Assembly (NCBI RefSeq): GCF_000715495.1
Contig: NZ_JNLX01000149.1
Coordinates: 62,001-126,000, forward strand
Source of the DNA: Hymenobacter sp. IS2118
GTDB lineage: Bacteria > Bacteroidota > Bacteroidia > Cytophagales > Hymenobacteraceae
Length of the DNA: 64,000 nt
Direction: 5' to 3'
The notes under the pieces were generated by a model. It had not been told where the DNA came from, made no database searches, and was given only the letters and a program-made list of their open reading frames with translations. A program made the translations under genes and the position numbers. This document shows, one piece after another, positions 23,677 through 36,603 of the stretch; the first letter of the stretch is position 1; every line of letters begins with the position of its first letter.

Positions 23677-25932
23677 ATGCGAAATACAGTTGCGTTTTTG
23701 GTGTTGTTGATGGTGGTTCTGGTAAAGCCGTTGGCGGCTTATTCGGCCCCACCCGTGCCGGCTTCATTTGATGTGCTGGGTATGCGCCTGGTGCTAAACC
23801 AGGACGCCCAGCGCTTGGTGCAGCAAAAAGCCGACGGCCTGATGCGCCACCAGCCCTCGTTTCAGGCCCGCGTAGACCTAGCCGATGCCGCGTTTCCCAT
23901 CATCGACCGGGTGCTGAAAGAAGAGGGCGTGCCTTTGGATTTCCGCTATCTCGTCCTGCAGGAAAGCGCCCTGGTGGGCGATGCGCGCAGCGCGAGCCAG
24001 GCCGTGGGCTATTGGCAGTTCAAGCGCGAAACCGCTGCCGGCCTCGGCCTGCTGATAAATGACGAAGTGGACGAGCGTCAGCACCTCACGGCCAGCACCC
24101 GCGCCGCCGCTCGCTACCTGGCGCGCAGCAACGCCGCGCTGCACAACTGGCTGAATGCCCTGCTTAGCTACAACACCGGCCTGACCGGCGTGAAACCCTA
24201 CACGCTGCCTACCGACGCCGGGGCTACCCAAATGACCATTACTGGCGCGACTTCACCGTACGTACTGGCATTTTTGGCGCACAAGCTGGTTTTTGAGCCT
24301 TACTGCGGCCTGAACCCGCGCCCGCCGCTGCGGCTGCAGGAGTTTCCGGCCACCGCCGGCCAGACCCTTGAAGCCCAGGCCCTGACCTTGCACACCGAAC
24401 CGGCCAACCTGGCCGTGCACAACCGCTGGCTGCTGGCCGCCGCTGTGCCGGCCGGCCGGCCTTATTCCCTCATTGTGCCCATCGGCGATGTGTCGCAGGC
24501 TGCCGGGCTCATTGCCAACCAGCGCCTGCAGAGCGCCAGGGAATTGCTGGCCGTGCCCGAGGTCAGCCCCTCAACCACGGCCGAAGTACGCCTCAACCGG
24601 CTGCGGGCCATTATTGCCCTGCCCGGCGAAACCACCGCCGACCTGGCTCGCCGTGGCAAGCAGCGGATGCGCGACTTTCTGCGCCACAACGAAATGACGG
24701 CCTTCGACGCCGCCGTAACCGGCCGGCCTTATTACCTGGAAAACAAGCGCGATGCTGGCGCCGTGGAGTACCACGTGTTGCAGCCCGGCGAGTCCGTATT
24801 CGACGTGGCGCAGAAGTACGGCATGCGCAAAAAGGCCATTTTGAATAAAAACCGAATGGCCCGCAACGAAGAGCTGCGCCCCGGCCGCTTGCTGTGGTTG
24901 CAGCACACGCGCCCCCGCGAAGTGGCCGTGGAATACCGCAGCCTGCGCGAAGGCGCCGGTCTGGAGCGCGCGCGTGCCGCCGCCCGGCCCATTGCCGAAC
25001 CCGTGGCTCCCGACCAGCCCATTGAAATGCCGGTGGCAAAGTCCGTAGGAACATCCACCAAAAGCCAGCGCCAGAAAGCGGCGGCCGAAGATGGCTGGGG
25101 CGAAGCCCTGCCCAGCCGCAACAGTCCGGTAGCGGCTGCCCCGGCCCCACCGCGCCCGGCGGCACCCGCCCCGGTGCCGGCCGCCGCACCGGCCATTATC
25201 AGTGCTCCCGAACTCGCGAGGCCGACAGGTCCTGTTCCAACCGTGGTGCAGCTGCCGCCCGCAGCGCCCGCCCCGGCACCCGCCCCGCTGGCCGATGAGC
25301 CCCGCGAAGCAGCGCCCGCAGTAAGCATCCCAGTTGCGGAAGCCGTACCCATGGCGAAGGCTGCGCCGGTTGTGGTCGTTGCGCCCGTGGTAAAAGCTGC
25401 TCCCGCTCCAGTCGCGGTCAAACCGGCGGTTGTTGCTCCGGCGACCCGCCCGGTAGCTTCGGTGCCTGCTCCGGTCGCGGCTCCTTCAGTCGCCGCCGAG
25501 ACGGCCGATGCCACGCACCGGGTGGAGGCTGGCGAAACCGTTTACTCGATTGCCCGCCGCTACCAGATTCCGCCCAAAACCCTGATGGCCCTCAATGACC
25601 TTGCCATGCCCGCGACCTTGGCGGTAGGGCAGGTATTACTATTGAATTCATCTGAACCCCTGCCCGCCACTCCGGCGGCAGCGCAGCCGCGTGTGGCCCC
25701 GCAAAACGGGCGCACCAATCCGGCCGCCATCTACTCGCCCAAAACGGTGGTTACGCCAGTGGCACCAGCCATTCTCACCGACGCAGCCACGCAACACACG
25801 GTGGTAAAAGGAGAAACTCTATACAGCATTTCACGTCGCTACGGAGTGACTCCGGCCGACCTGCAAGCCTGGAACAACAAGCCCGATGGCAGCGTGAAAA
25901 CAGGAGAGGTGCTCACCCTAAAGGGCAAGTGA
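23677..25932 (+). CDS. LysM-containing lytic murein transglycosylase
   Basis: A 751-residue peptidoglycan-cleaving enzyme of the MltD type. After a signal peptide (MRNTVAFLVLLMVVL...AYS) comes a GH23 lysozyme-like domain (about 50-210) with the catalytic Glu in VLQESALVGDARS and GYWQF further on. Three LysM carbohydrate-binding modules follow: about 365-410 (YHVLQPGESVFDVAQKYG), 610-655 (HRVEAGETVYSIARRYQ) and 705-750 (HTVVKGETLYSISRRYG). A long Pro/Ala-rich linker joins modules one and two. The frame is open back to 23524, inside the previous gene, but the ATG at 23677 precedes the signal peptide. Confidence 0.85.
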   Translation: MRNTVAFLVLLMVVLVKPLAAYSAPPVPASFDVLGMRLVLNQDAQRLVQQKADGLMRHQPSFQARVDLADAAFPIIDRVLKEEGVPLDFRYLVLQESALVGDARSASQAVGYWQFKRETAAGLGLLINDEVDERQHLTASTRAAARYLARSNAALHNWLNALLSYNTGLTGVKPYTLPTDAGATQMTITGATSPYVLAFLAHKLVFEPYCGLNPRPPLRLQEFPATAGQTLEAQALTLHTEPANLAVHNRWLLAAAVPAGRPYSLIVPIGDVSQAAGLIANQRLQSARELLAVPEVSPSTTAEVRLNRLRAIIALPGETTADLARRGKQRMRDFLRHNEMTAFDAAVTGRPYYLENKRDAGAVEYHVLQPGESVFDVAQKYGMRKKAILNKNRMARNEELRPGRLLWLQHTRPREVAVEYRSLREGAGLERARAAARPIAEPVAPDQPIEMPVAKSVGTSTKSQRQKAAAEDGWGEALPSRNSPVAAAPAPPRPAAPAPVPAAAPAIISAPELARPTGPVPTVVQLPPAAPAPAPAPLADEPREAAPAVSIPVAEAVPMAKAAPVVVVAPVVKAAPAPVAVKPAVVAPATRPVASVPAPVAAPSVAAETADATHRVEAGETVYSIARRYQIPPKTLMALNDLAMPATLAVGQVLLLNSSEPLPATPAAAQPRVAPQNGRTNPAAIYSPKTVVTPVAPAILTDAATQHTVVKGETLYSISRRYGVTPADLQAWNNKPDGSVKTGEVLTLKGK

Positions 25933-25991
25933 GTTGTTGGTTATTAGCCAGTCTGTTGGATAAAGATTGGGGCGAAATATTCTGTTTATGC

Positions 25992-26019
25992 TGTCATGCT
26001 GCGCTTGTCGAAGCATGAC
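25992..26019. repeat. short palindromic repeat of the GTCATGCTG type
   Basis: GTCATGCT (25993-26000) and AGCATGAC (26012-26019) flank GCGCTTGTCGA. The unit is nearly identical to the outer part of the palindrome at 34135, so the two are copies of one dispersed intergenic element. It lies between the convergent transglycosylase and desaturase genes and may also end their transcripts. Confidence 0.75.
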
Positions 26020-26065
26020 GGTCAAAACTCAATACGATTACTTATGCACACCTGCTTAATAACTG

Positions 26066-27133
26066 CTAAGCGAGCTGCGCAACGTAGGCGGTGCGGGGAA
26101 TCCGTTGGGTACGGGCACGGAGCAATGCCACCACTTCCTGGGTGCTGCGGTCACGGTCGCCGAGGTTGACGAAATGGTGTGCCAGCCGGTCGTAGCGCTT
26201 GGTCATCAGGTACAGGAAAATGTGTAGGAAGTGAATGCCGTCGAACACAATGGCATCTTGCCGGGTGTACTCGGCCAGGTTCTGACGGAAGTGGTGCGGG
26301 TGGTCGGTCCAGTGCAGGGCCGGCTTGAGATGGTGGCTGATATGGTAGCCATCGTTCCAGCACTTGTGGTTATAATTTGTATTGATGCAGGTGATGCTAT
26401 TGGTATAGCAGTTGTCGGGCGCGGCGGCGTCGATAAAAGCGTGTTGAGCCCAGTTGCCCAGCATCATCACCACGCGCGAAAGGATGACCGGCAGCACCAG
26501 CACGGCCAGCGTGGCCGGCAGGTTCACGAAAGCCAGCACGATGGTGGCCCCGATGTACACCAGCTCGCCGCGCAGCAGGCGGTGGCGCAGCTTGGGCTTG
26601 TTGCGCCGCGTGAAATACTGCACCAGACGCGGAATGCCCAGCAGGAAAAAGCTGCTCAGGTAATGCAGAAACCCCCGCAGCGAGTCGCGCTGGTAAAACA
26701 TGGTGGAGCTGTCGTCGTCGGGCAGGTTGTTTTCCGGGTGGTGCATGCCCAGGTGGTGCGTGAAGTAGGTTTCGGGCGTTTGCCCAAACAGCGGCCCAAT
26801 CACCCACGGAATATAATTATTAAGAAACCCGTACTTCTTTTTAAACAGCACCCGGTGACTGGTGCAGTGCAGCATCAACCCGAAAGGCCCTTTAAAGCGC
26901 AGGTTGCCCAAAAACAGGTACACCGCCAGCACCGCCCACCACGCGCCGCCCGTGAGCGCGGGCACGAACAGCAGCACCGCCAGCGGCAGCAGCGTGGCCG
27001 AGATTTTTAGGGTGAGGTAGATGAAGGGCAGGTCGCGCACGTCCTGCACGTAGCGGCCAAAGAACTGGTCGAGGCCGGACGGCTGGGTGGGAGCGAGGTA
27101 TACTGGGTCGGTGCTGGCAGTAAAGCTTTTCAT
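26066..27133 (-). CDS. membrane fatty acid desaturase
   Basis: A 355-residue integral membrane di-iron enzyme that would introduce a double bond into acyl chains of lipids. The histidine boxes are clear: HCTSH (89-93), HHLGMHH (126-132) and GYHISHH (near residue 262), with hydrophobic helix pairs before and between them. The start was set at the ATG at 27133 (MKSFTAS), although the frame is open further upstream. It is monocistronic and divergent from dnaE. Carotenoid or sphingolipid hydroxylation are alternative activities of the same fold. Confidence 0.8.
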   Translation of the reverse strand: MKSFTASTDPVYLAPTQPSGLDQFFGRYVQDVRDLPFIYLTLKISATLLPLAVLLFVPALTGGAWWAVLAVYLFLGNLRFKGPFGLMLHCTSHRVLFKKKYGFLNNYIPWVIGPLFGQTPETYFTHHLGMHHPENNLPDDDSSTMFYQRDSLRGFLHYLSSFFLLGIPRLVQYFTRRNKPKLRHRLLRGELVYIGATIVLAFVNLPATLAVLVLPVILSRVVMMLGNWAQHAFIDAAAPDNCYTNSITCINTNYNHKCWNDGYHISHHLKPALHWTDHPHHFRQNLAEYTRQDAIVFDGIHFLHIFLYLMTKRYDRLAHHFVNLGDRDRSTQEVVALLRARTQRIPRTAYVAQLA

Positions 27134-27455
27134 GGCTGGGATAGGAGAATTCGTGCTATCCGGGGCTAGAAAGCAGGTTTTGTGTTGCCCGCCACCGAGG
27201 CAGCGCACAAAAAACAGCGGGAAGCTGCCACAGCCAAAGGCCAGTTCGTGTACAACGCGGTTGAGCTTGACAAGTTCGGCCACGAAGGTAGCACGGTGGC
27301 GGGTGGTACTGGTGAAGCAGTGAAAAAGACAGTGCTCAGGGAATCAGGCACCAGGGATTGGGGGTTTGGGAATGCCCGCCAGCCGGGGGTATCTTTACTA
27401 AAACCAGCCACTGGTAATTAGTAATTAATAATTACTAATTATTAATTAATGAAAT
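27134..27455. other. divergent intergenic region, no gene seen
   Basis: The gap between the desaturase and dnaE genes has short open frames on both strands but no recognisable protein. Its right end is the TAATTAN heptad array at 27415-27449. Confidence 0.5.
27415..27449. repeat. five perfect TAATTAN heptads before dnaE
   Basis: Five contiguous 7-base units, each TAATTA plus one variable base (G, A, C, T, A), end six bases before the dnaE ATG. The unit is nearly self-complementary, so the array can pair with itself. Confidence 0.9.
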
Positions 27456-31169
<3,714 letters not shown>

Positions 31170-31447
31170 GTCTTGCCTGTTCTACTACAGTTGCGAAGCC
31201 TCTTCTCACTGCTGAACAACGCGTTTGAAGGTGCTGAAATGCCTCGCAAGCGCAGCCAGTTATAAGGCACCGCAAATGCTTTCTATGGCGCTTTGTATGA
31301 CGTTCAGATAGAATTTGATGCCCTTCGCCCGGCTGGAACCCTCCGGCTGAACTTTCCCCTGCACACGCTGTTTAACCATCCAATCTGCTACCTTGCGACC
31401 CCGTTGGCCGTACACGCCAGAATAATCTTAACCCAACCCAAACCGTA

Positions 31448-31777
31448 ATGGGACACAAAGCAATTGAAATAACCGACGCCAACTTTGACGAAATCATCAA
31501 CGGTGACAAGCCCGTACTGGTCGATTTCTGGGCCGAATGGTGCGGCCCTTGCCGCATGGTAGGCCCCGTAGTGGAAGAGCTTGCCGGCGAATACGAAGGC
31601 AAAGTCGTGGTCGGCAAAGTGGACGTTGATGCCAACCCCCAAACGTCTATGAAGTACGGCATCCGCAGCATTCCCACGCTGTTGGTGTTCAAAAATGGCC
31701 AAATCGTTGATAAACAAGTTGGCGCCGTGCCCAAGCACGTACTCGCCCAAAAGCTCGAAGCGCAGGTGACGGCGTAA
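31448..31777 (+). CDS. trxA: thioredoxin
   Basis: A 109-residue cytoplasmic disulphide reductase with the WCGPC active site (about residues 31-35) in the context [13 protein letters not shown], the cis-Pro in [11 protein letters not shown] and full family length. It is the likely electron donor for the DsbD encoded at 14219 and for reductases such as ribonucleotide reductase. It has its own terminator. Confidence 0.95.
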   Translation: MGHKAIEITDANFDEIINGDKPVLVDFWAEWCGPCRMVGPVVEELAGEYEGKVVVGKVDVDANPQTSMKYGIRSIPTLLVFKNGQIVDKQVGAVPKHVLAQKLEAQVTA

Positions 31778-31797
31778 TGCCATCGTTGTAAGCGACT

Positions 31798-31836
31798 AAA
31801 AAGCCCTTTGCCAGTCTGGCAAAGGGCTTTTTAGTT
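31798..31836 (+). terminator. rho-independent terminator of trxA
   Basis: AAAAAGCCCTTTGCC pairs perfectly with GGCAAAGGGCTTTTT across a five-base loop. A and T tracts on both sides make it potentially bidirectional. Confidence 0.9.
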
Positions 31837-31963
31837 TTGAAACTGCCCTGTTAAGGCAAAGAGATTTTTGAGTAGTTGTGCAAAAGTAAACGCACTTTGA
31901 ATGGCTGATAACTAATTCATAATTAAAAGGAAAGCTTGCAGCCTGGAGCTTACGGCTCACTCC

Positions 31964-32257
31964 TTAGAACCCGTTTTTGCAGCGTTTCCAGTTGGAATTT
32001 GATTCTCGCCGGGCTTTCGCTTTGAGCTGGGTCTGGTTTTGATGCATCTGGCGGTTGAGTCTGGTCGGAGTGGAAGAGGCACGCTTCTTTTTACGCCGCC
32101 CCAGCGGCGGAGTAGCTGCTTCGGACATGGCGCTGCAGCTGGTCGCTGCGTTGTGGGCGAGTGCAGGTTTGTGCGTGTTGGCGGCATCGGCCGGGGTTGC
32201 TATGGCAGTGACAAGCAAGGCTCCCAAGGCACACAAGACGTAGAAGGGCGTTTTCAT
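31964..32257 (-). CDS. small basic secreted protein
   Basis: A 97-residue protein with a Sec signal peptide (MKTPFYVLCALGALLVTAIA, cleavage near ADA-A) and a mature part rich in Lys, Arg, Ser and Asn, with the basic cluster GRRKKKRASSTP in the middle and two Cys in total after the signal. The start at 32257 precedes the signal; the open frame begins at 32314. I do not recognise a family. High positive charge suggests binding to nucleic acid or to anionic surface polymer, which is speculation. Confidence 0.55.
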   Translation of the reverse strand: MKTPFYVLCALGALLVTAIATPADAANTHKPALAHNAATSCSAMSEAATPPLGRRKKKRASSTPTRLNRQMHQNQTQLKAKARRESNSNWKRCKNGF

Positions 32258-32761
32258 GTTGAGCGGGTTAGATGGAAAAGTAGCTACCGCATTTCGCTGC
32301 GGGATATAGGTCAAAGTAATATATTATAATTCAATAATGCAATAATATGCCTCATGATAACTGGTAGTTTATAAAACCGGTGATGCTGCTAGTGACTGAA
32401 GAATGAATATTTTATAGGATAAGTAGTTGTTTATGAGGTTGTAATGTGATAAAATGGGCGAGCAGGGATGTTTGTTTTGTGGGTTTAGGCATAAGAACAA
32501 TTATATATAATGAAAATACTAATAACTGCTGTTGCGCAGAGACTCGCGCCAGCCTGTTGATGCGTAACGTCAGCTAATAATTCGATTGCTGTACCGTCTA
32601 TCGCTTGCAGGAATTACCGATTAAAACACAGAAATACTACCGCGCTGCTCCATTGCTAATTGGGCCTGGGCGAGCGTAAACGGGCCACCCGGCGGCCGGT
32701 TCCGGCCCCCAACAGCCGCCGGGGCCTAACTTGCGCCTCCCATTCCCAACCAATCAAACGC
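32258..32761. other. AT-rich intergenic region, no gene seen
   Basis: About 500 bases, with a distinctly AT-rich core (about 32310-32560) compared with the GC-rich genes around it. There is no supported coding sequence. It must hold the divergent promoters; a near-match to the -7 box (TACTTTTC, minus strand) lies just upstream of the small secreted gene. Confidence 0.6.
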
Positions 32762-34054
32762 ATGCGCTACACGCCCCTCGCCCCCGAGCATTACGTTGAG
32801 AACCGCCGCCGCTTCTGCGAGCAGCTGCCGCCGGCCTCGCTGGCCATTTTCCAGTCCAACGACATCATGCCGACCAATGCCGACGGCACGATGGCCTTCC
32901 GGCAAAGCAACGACCTGCTCTACCTCAGCGGCATCGACCAGGAAGAAAGCATTCTGGTGCTCTTCCCCGACGCCCGGCTGCCCCAGCACCGCGAAATCCT
33001 GTTTTTGAAAGAAACATCTGAGCTCATTCTCATTTGGGAAGGCTACAAGCTGACCAAGGACGCGGCCAAGACGAACTCCGGCATCGGCACCATTATGTGG
33101 CTCGATAGCTTCAAGACCGTGCTGCCCGCCCTCATGAACGAGGCCGAAAACGTGTATTTGAACGCCAACGACCACATTCGGGCCGTGGTGGAAGTGGAAA
33201 CGCGTGATGCCCGCTTCATCAAAGCCATCCAAAGCCAGTACCCGCTGCACACCTACCGCCGTGCCGCGCCGCTGCTGCATCAGCTCCGCGCCATCAAAAG
33301 CCCCGAGGAAATCAAGGCTATGCGCACGGCTTGCGGCATCACCGAAAAGGCGTTTCGGCGGTTGCTGGGCTTTGTGCAGCCCGGCGTGTGGGAGTTTGAG
33401 ATTGAGGCCGAAATCGTGCATGAGTTCATGCGCAACCGCAGCCGCGGCCCGGCCTACGGCAGTATTGTGGCCAGCGGCAAAAATGCCTGCGTGCTCCACT
33501 ACACCACCAACGACAACCAGTGCCAGGCCGGCGACGTGATTCTGCTCGATTTTGGGGCCGAGTACGCCAACTACGCCGCCGACCTCTCGCGCAGCATCCC
33601 CGTCGATGGCAAGTTCACGGCGCGCCAGCGGCAGGTCTACGATTCGGTGCTGGCCGTGATGGACTTTGCCAAAACCCACCTTGTGCCCGGCGGCGAAATC
33701 GAAGCCTACCACAAAGCCGTGGGCGAGCGCATGGAGCAGGAGCTCATCAAGCTCGACTTGTTGAACGCCGCCGACGTGAAAAATCAGGACCCGGCCGCCC
33801 CGCTCTACAAAAAATATTTCATGCACGGCACCAGCCACTACCTGGGCCTCGACGTGCACGACGTGGGTTATAAGTACCGCACTTTCGAAGCCGGCATGGT
33901 GTACACCGTGGAGCCCGGCATCTACATCCCAGAGGAAGGCCTGGGCATTCGCCTCGAAAACGACATTCTGCTCACTGCCACTGGCAACGAGGACCTCATG
34001 GCCAACATTCCCCTGCAAGCCGCCGACATTGAAGCCCTGATGGGTAAGAAGTAA
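32762..34054 (+). CDS. Xaa-Pro aminopeptidase, M24B family
   Basis: A 430-residue creatinase-fold peptidase that removes N-terminal residues preceding proline. The N-terminal AMP_N domain spans about 1-165. In the C-terminal pita-bread domain the five metal ligands are visible: Asp in LLDFGAEY, Asp in ADLSRSIP, His in HGTSHYLGLDVHD, Glu in VEPGIYIP and Glu in RLENDILL. The length matches PepP. The ATG at 32762 gives the standard N-terminus (MRYTPL). A strong terminator follows at 34075. Confidence 0.9.
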   Translation: MRYTPLAPEHYVENRRRFCEQLPPASLAIFQSNDIMPTNADGTMAFRQSNDLLYLSGIDQEESILVLFPDARLPQHREILFLKETSELILIWEGYKLTKDAAKTNSGIGTIMWLDSFKTVLPALMNEAENVYLNANDHIRAVVEVETRDARFIKAIQSQYPLHTYRRAAPLLHQLRAIKSPEEIKAMRTACGITEKAFRRLLGFVQPGVWEFEIEAEIVHEFMRNRSRGPAYGSIVASGKNACVLHYTTNDNQCQAGDVILLDFGAEYANYAADLSRSIPVDGKFTARQRQVYDSVLAVMDFAKTHLVPGGEIEAYHKAVGERMEQELIKLDLLNAADVKNQDPAAPLYKKYFMHGTSHYLGLDVHDVGYKYRTFEAGMVYTVEPGIYIPEEGLGIRLENDILLTATGNEDLMANIPLQAADIEALMGKK

Positions 34055-34074
34055 ACCACGCGGCTTTTGCGGTA

Positions 34075-34109
34075 AAAAAACCCTTCAGGTATCGCCTGAA
34101 GGGTTTTTT
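34075..34109 (+). terminator. rho-independent terminator
   Basis: CCCTTCAGG (34081-34089) and CCTGAAGGG (34095-34103) with flanking A6 and T6 tracts; potentially bidirectional. Confidence 0.9.
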
Positions 34110-34134
34110 GGGTAATGGTGAGAATTAACAGAGC

Positions 34135-34224
34135 TGTCATGCTGAGCTTGTCGAAGCCTCTCTACCGCACCGTTGAATGGTATTGACGGTGCGGTAGAGA
34201 GGCTTCGACAAACTCAGCATGACA
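34135..34224. repeat. 39-bp near-perfect palindrome of the GTCATGCTGAGC type
   Basis: Arms 34135-34173 and 34186-34224 are reverse complements with one mismatch and a 12-base loop. The outer segment (TGTCATGCTGAGCTTGTCG) is shared with the element at 25992. It follows the M24 terminator and precedes a convergent lipoprotein gene, so it is not needed as a terminator. Confidence 0.9.
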
Positions 34225-34279
34225 AACTGAAGGGAACAAGAGTGCTCCTGTGTGGCTGCTTACATCAACCAATAGGAAG

Positions 34280-34831
34280 CTAGCGGGCCGTGGCCTGCAC
34301 CAGCTGCGGTAGGTACTTGCTGAGGGCCTGCACCTGCGAGCGGGTGAAATTACCATCTACTGCTACCAGCACGAACGAATCGGCCACATCGGGCAGCTTG
34401 CCGGTGGCGGCAAATTCCGAAACCCGGTCGCCGCTGGCTCGCACCGCCACCTGGTAGTCGCTGCCCAGCGTGGAGCCAGTTGAAATGGGTTCGTACTTAT
34501 TGCCTTTCAGAATACCGGTGGCTTCCTGCAATAAGCCCTGCTGGGCCAGGTTTTCGGCCGAGCCCGTGACCGGGGCAAAGCTGATAATCCGGGCTTTGCG
34601 AATGCCCGTGATGGCGTTGGTCAGCTCCGAGCCGCCGAGCAGCTTGGCGGCCTTCACCAAGGCCAGGCGTTCGAGCAGGTCGGCCGACCAGTCGGCGGTT
34701 TTGAAGCCGGAGCGGCCCTGGTATTTCGAGAAAAACGAGGCGACGGTAGTAGCCGGGGTACCGGGGCCGGCCGTGCGGCAGCCCACCATCAGCAAAAATA
34801 GAAAAAGGACGGGGAAGCGGAGTTTTTGCAT
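34280..34831 (-). CDS. DUF4252-like lipoprotein
   Basis: A 183-residue lipoprotein (lipobox LMVGC). The mature domain has the layout of DUF4252: an early KYQGRSGF, a middle helical part, then a VSEF...DSFVLVAVDGNFTRSQVQAL ending typical of that family, judged from memory. Such proteins are small and of unknown function, and often sit near anti-sigma factor systems, but none is seen here. The ATG at 34831 was chosen over a GTG one codon upstream. It follows the secreted protein gene at 34906 by 74 bases and may be co-transcribed with it. Confidence 0.65.
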   Translation of the reverse strand: MQKLRFPVLFLFLLMVGCRTAGPGTPATTVASFFSKYQGRSGFKTADWSADLLERLALVKAAKLLGGSELTNAITGIRKARIISFAPVTGSAENLAQQGLLQEATGILKGNKYEPISTGSTLGSDYQVAVRASGDRVSEFAATGKLPDVADSFVLVAVDGNFTRSQVQALSKYLPQLVQATAR

Positions 34832-34905
34832 CACAAAGAAGAAGAGGCGAGAAATAAAGAGTGCGTTGTACGCACCCGGCCCCGCCCACGGTTGTTCCGG
34901 CTGAC

Positions 34906-36498
34906 CTAAAAAACGACCGAATTAATAAAAAACACCTCACGGTCGGGGCCCCGCTCGGAGCGCACGCGCTGGTAGCCAGTGGCCACGAAGCGGCTGCCAA
35001 ACCACGGCATCAGGTCGGATTGCGAAGTGTCGCGGGCATCCTCTTTGCCGCCATTGACGCCGGTGCCGGTCAGAATGGGCACTTGATGGTCGTTGGGTGA
35101 GGTTTCGGCCCGGTCAATGAGCTTGTAGCGAATTTTGTTGTCGTCGAGGTAAGCCAGCACGAGGCGGCCATCGGGCAGGGTTTGCAGCCGCACGGCTTCC
35201 TCCAGGGTGTAGCGCCGCAGGTTATCCACCACAAAGGTATTGTCCCAGAGCAGCGTGCCCGACCGGTCGAAGCCGCAGACCAGCGCGTGGGTGGTCTGGT
35301 AGCCATCGAAAACCCGGGAATTGGCATAGCCGGAGCCGTAAGGGTTGTAGCCGGTGTTGAAAGAGCCCGCAAAGCTGCCGTAGTTGTTGTAGCGGTAGTG
35401 CGGGTAGTAGATTTCGGCCACCAGCACGTAGCCGCCATCGGGCTGGGGCAGGAGCTCGTGCAATAGCACGCGGTATCGCCAGCGCAAGGGGGCCACCGAC
35501 CGGGCCAGGCGGCGGTCGGTACGCTCGCGCAGGCGGGCCCGGCGCGAAGGCTTCAGGTAATCGAAAAAGTGCTTGAGGCGCAGGAAGTCATAAAAGCGCA
35601 GCGGCGGCTTGGTGCCCGCGTTGGCTGCCGCCCGCAGGTCGGTGGCAAACAGGCCTTGGGCATAGTTGGGGTCACGCAGCGAGTAGGTACCCATCAGCAG
35701 GCGGGCGGTGGTGTCCTGGGGCGGGGTAATCTGGGCCGTGATGAGGCTGCGCTCGCCCTCCGTTTGCACAAATTCGGAGCTCACCAGTTGGCCCTGCTCG
35801 CTCAGTTTCTTGAGCAGTAGGCGCGACTTGCGGCCGTTGGTTTGCGTGAGCACGTACTCGGCGCGCTGGCTGCCCGCGTCGGCTACCGATGTGAGCTGCG
35901 TAGGTAAGGGCTCGTAGATGGCCGACACGTACTGCATGCGGCCATTGGTGACGTCGAGCAACAGCACCGTCACATGCTGCTGGTCGTTGAGCAGGACCGT
36001 GGCGAGTAGCCGCCCATCCAAAGCTTTCAACTCCACAATGTCACGCGTCAGGCGGGTCTCATACTGCTGAGTACGCGTTTGGCCCAGCTTGCCATTGTAG
36101 GCGGCAGCCCACAGCCGGCCGGGTTTGCTGAGGGATAAAAATAAGGCATACACCGTGTTGCCCTCCACGCACATGCGGTTAAACTCGAATTCTTCGGGCA
36201 CCTCCAGGGGCGTTTCCTGGCGCAGGCGCAGGGCGTGGTCGTACTGCTGAAAGGCGAATGAGGACTTAGTGGAAAAGGTACGGGAGCGGCCTACGAGTAG
36301 CACTACCGTACTATCGGCAGGCACAGTCTGCACGTGCACCTCGCTCTCAGTGGCCGTGAGCGGCAGCTCGGTGCGGGCCGTTTGGGCCGGGGCATTGGGC
36401 GGGGGCGGGAGCGGACGCTTCTGGGCGTGGAGCACCGCCGCGCCGGGCAGCAGGCCCCAAGAGAGCAAAAGCAGCAGGAGTAAGTAGCGGATTTTCAT
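34906..36498 (-). CDS. secreted protein of unknown function
   Basis: A 530-residue protein with a Sec signal peptide (MKIRYLLLLLLLSWGLLPGA...HAQ), a short Pro-rich stretch and a long beta-rich region with recurring patterns such as GNTVYALFLSLS, DGRLLATVLLND and DGRLVLAYLDDN, which suggests a beta-propeller-like fold. Around residues 390-420 there is a Tyr/Asn/Gly-rich segment (YPHYRYNNYGSFAGSF). I do not recognise the family. The ATG at 36498 precedes the signal peptide; the frame is open to 36537. It probably acts in the periplasm or outside the cell. Confidence 0.6.
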   Translation of the reverse strand: MKIRYLLLLLLLSWGLLPGAAVLHAQKRPLPPPPNAPAQTARTELPLTATESEVHVQTVPADSTVVLLVGRSRTFSTKSSFAFQQYDHALRLRQETPLEVPEEFEFNRMCVEGNTVYALFLSLSKPGRLWAAAYNGKLGQTRTQQYETRLTRDIVELKALDGRLLATVLLNDQQHVTVLLLDVTNGRMQYVSAIYEPLPTQLTSVADAGSQRAEYVLTQTNGRKSRLLLKKLSEQGQLVSSEFVQTEGERSLITAQITPPQDTTARLLMGTYSLRDPNYAQGLFATDLRAAANAGTKPPLRFYDFLRLKHFFDYLKPSRRARLRERTDRRLARSVAPLRWRYRVLLHELLPQPDGGYVLVAEIYYPHYRYNNYGSFAGSFNTGYNPYGSGYANSRVFDGYQTTHALVCGFDRSGTLLWDNTFVVDNLRRYTLEEAVRLQTLPDGRLVLAYLDDNKIRYKLIDRAETSPNDHQVPILTGTGVNGGKEDARDTSQSDLMPWFGSRFVATGYQRVRSERGPDREVFFINSVVF

Positions 36499-36603
36499 GC
36501 CCTTGCACTTAAATAGAAGCAACCGTTTGCTAGCCACTATTACGAGTGGTTAGCCTTCTAAAGATACAACCAAAGCCCTGTTTTTTGTTCGCGGGAAGCC
36601 AGC

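Noticed and set aside
27182-27421. 79-residue open frame upstream of dnaE
   Set aside because: No motif, low-complexity composition, and its 3' end runs into the heptad array.
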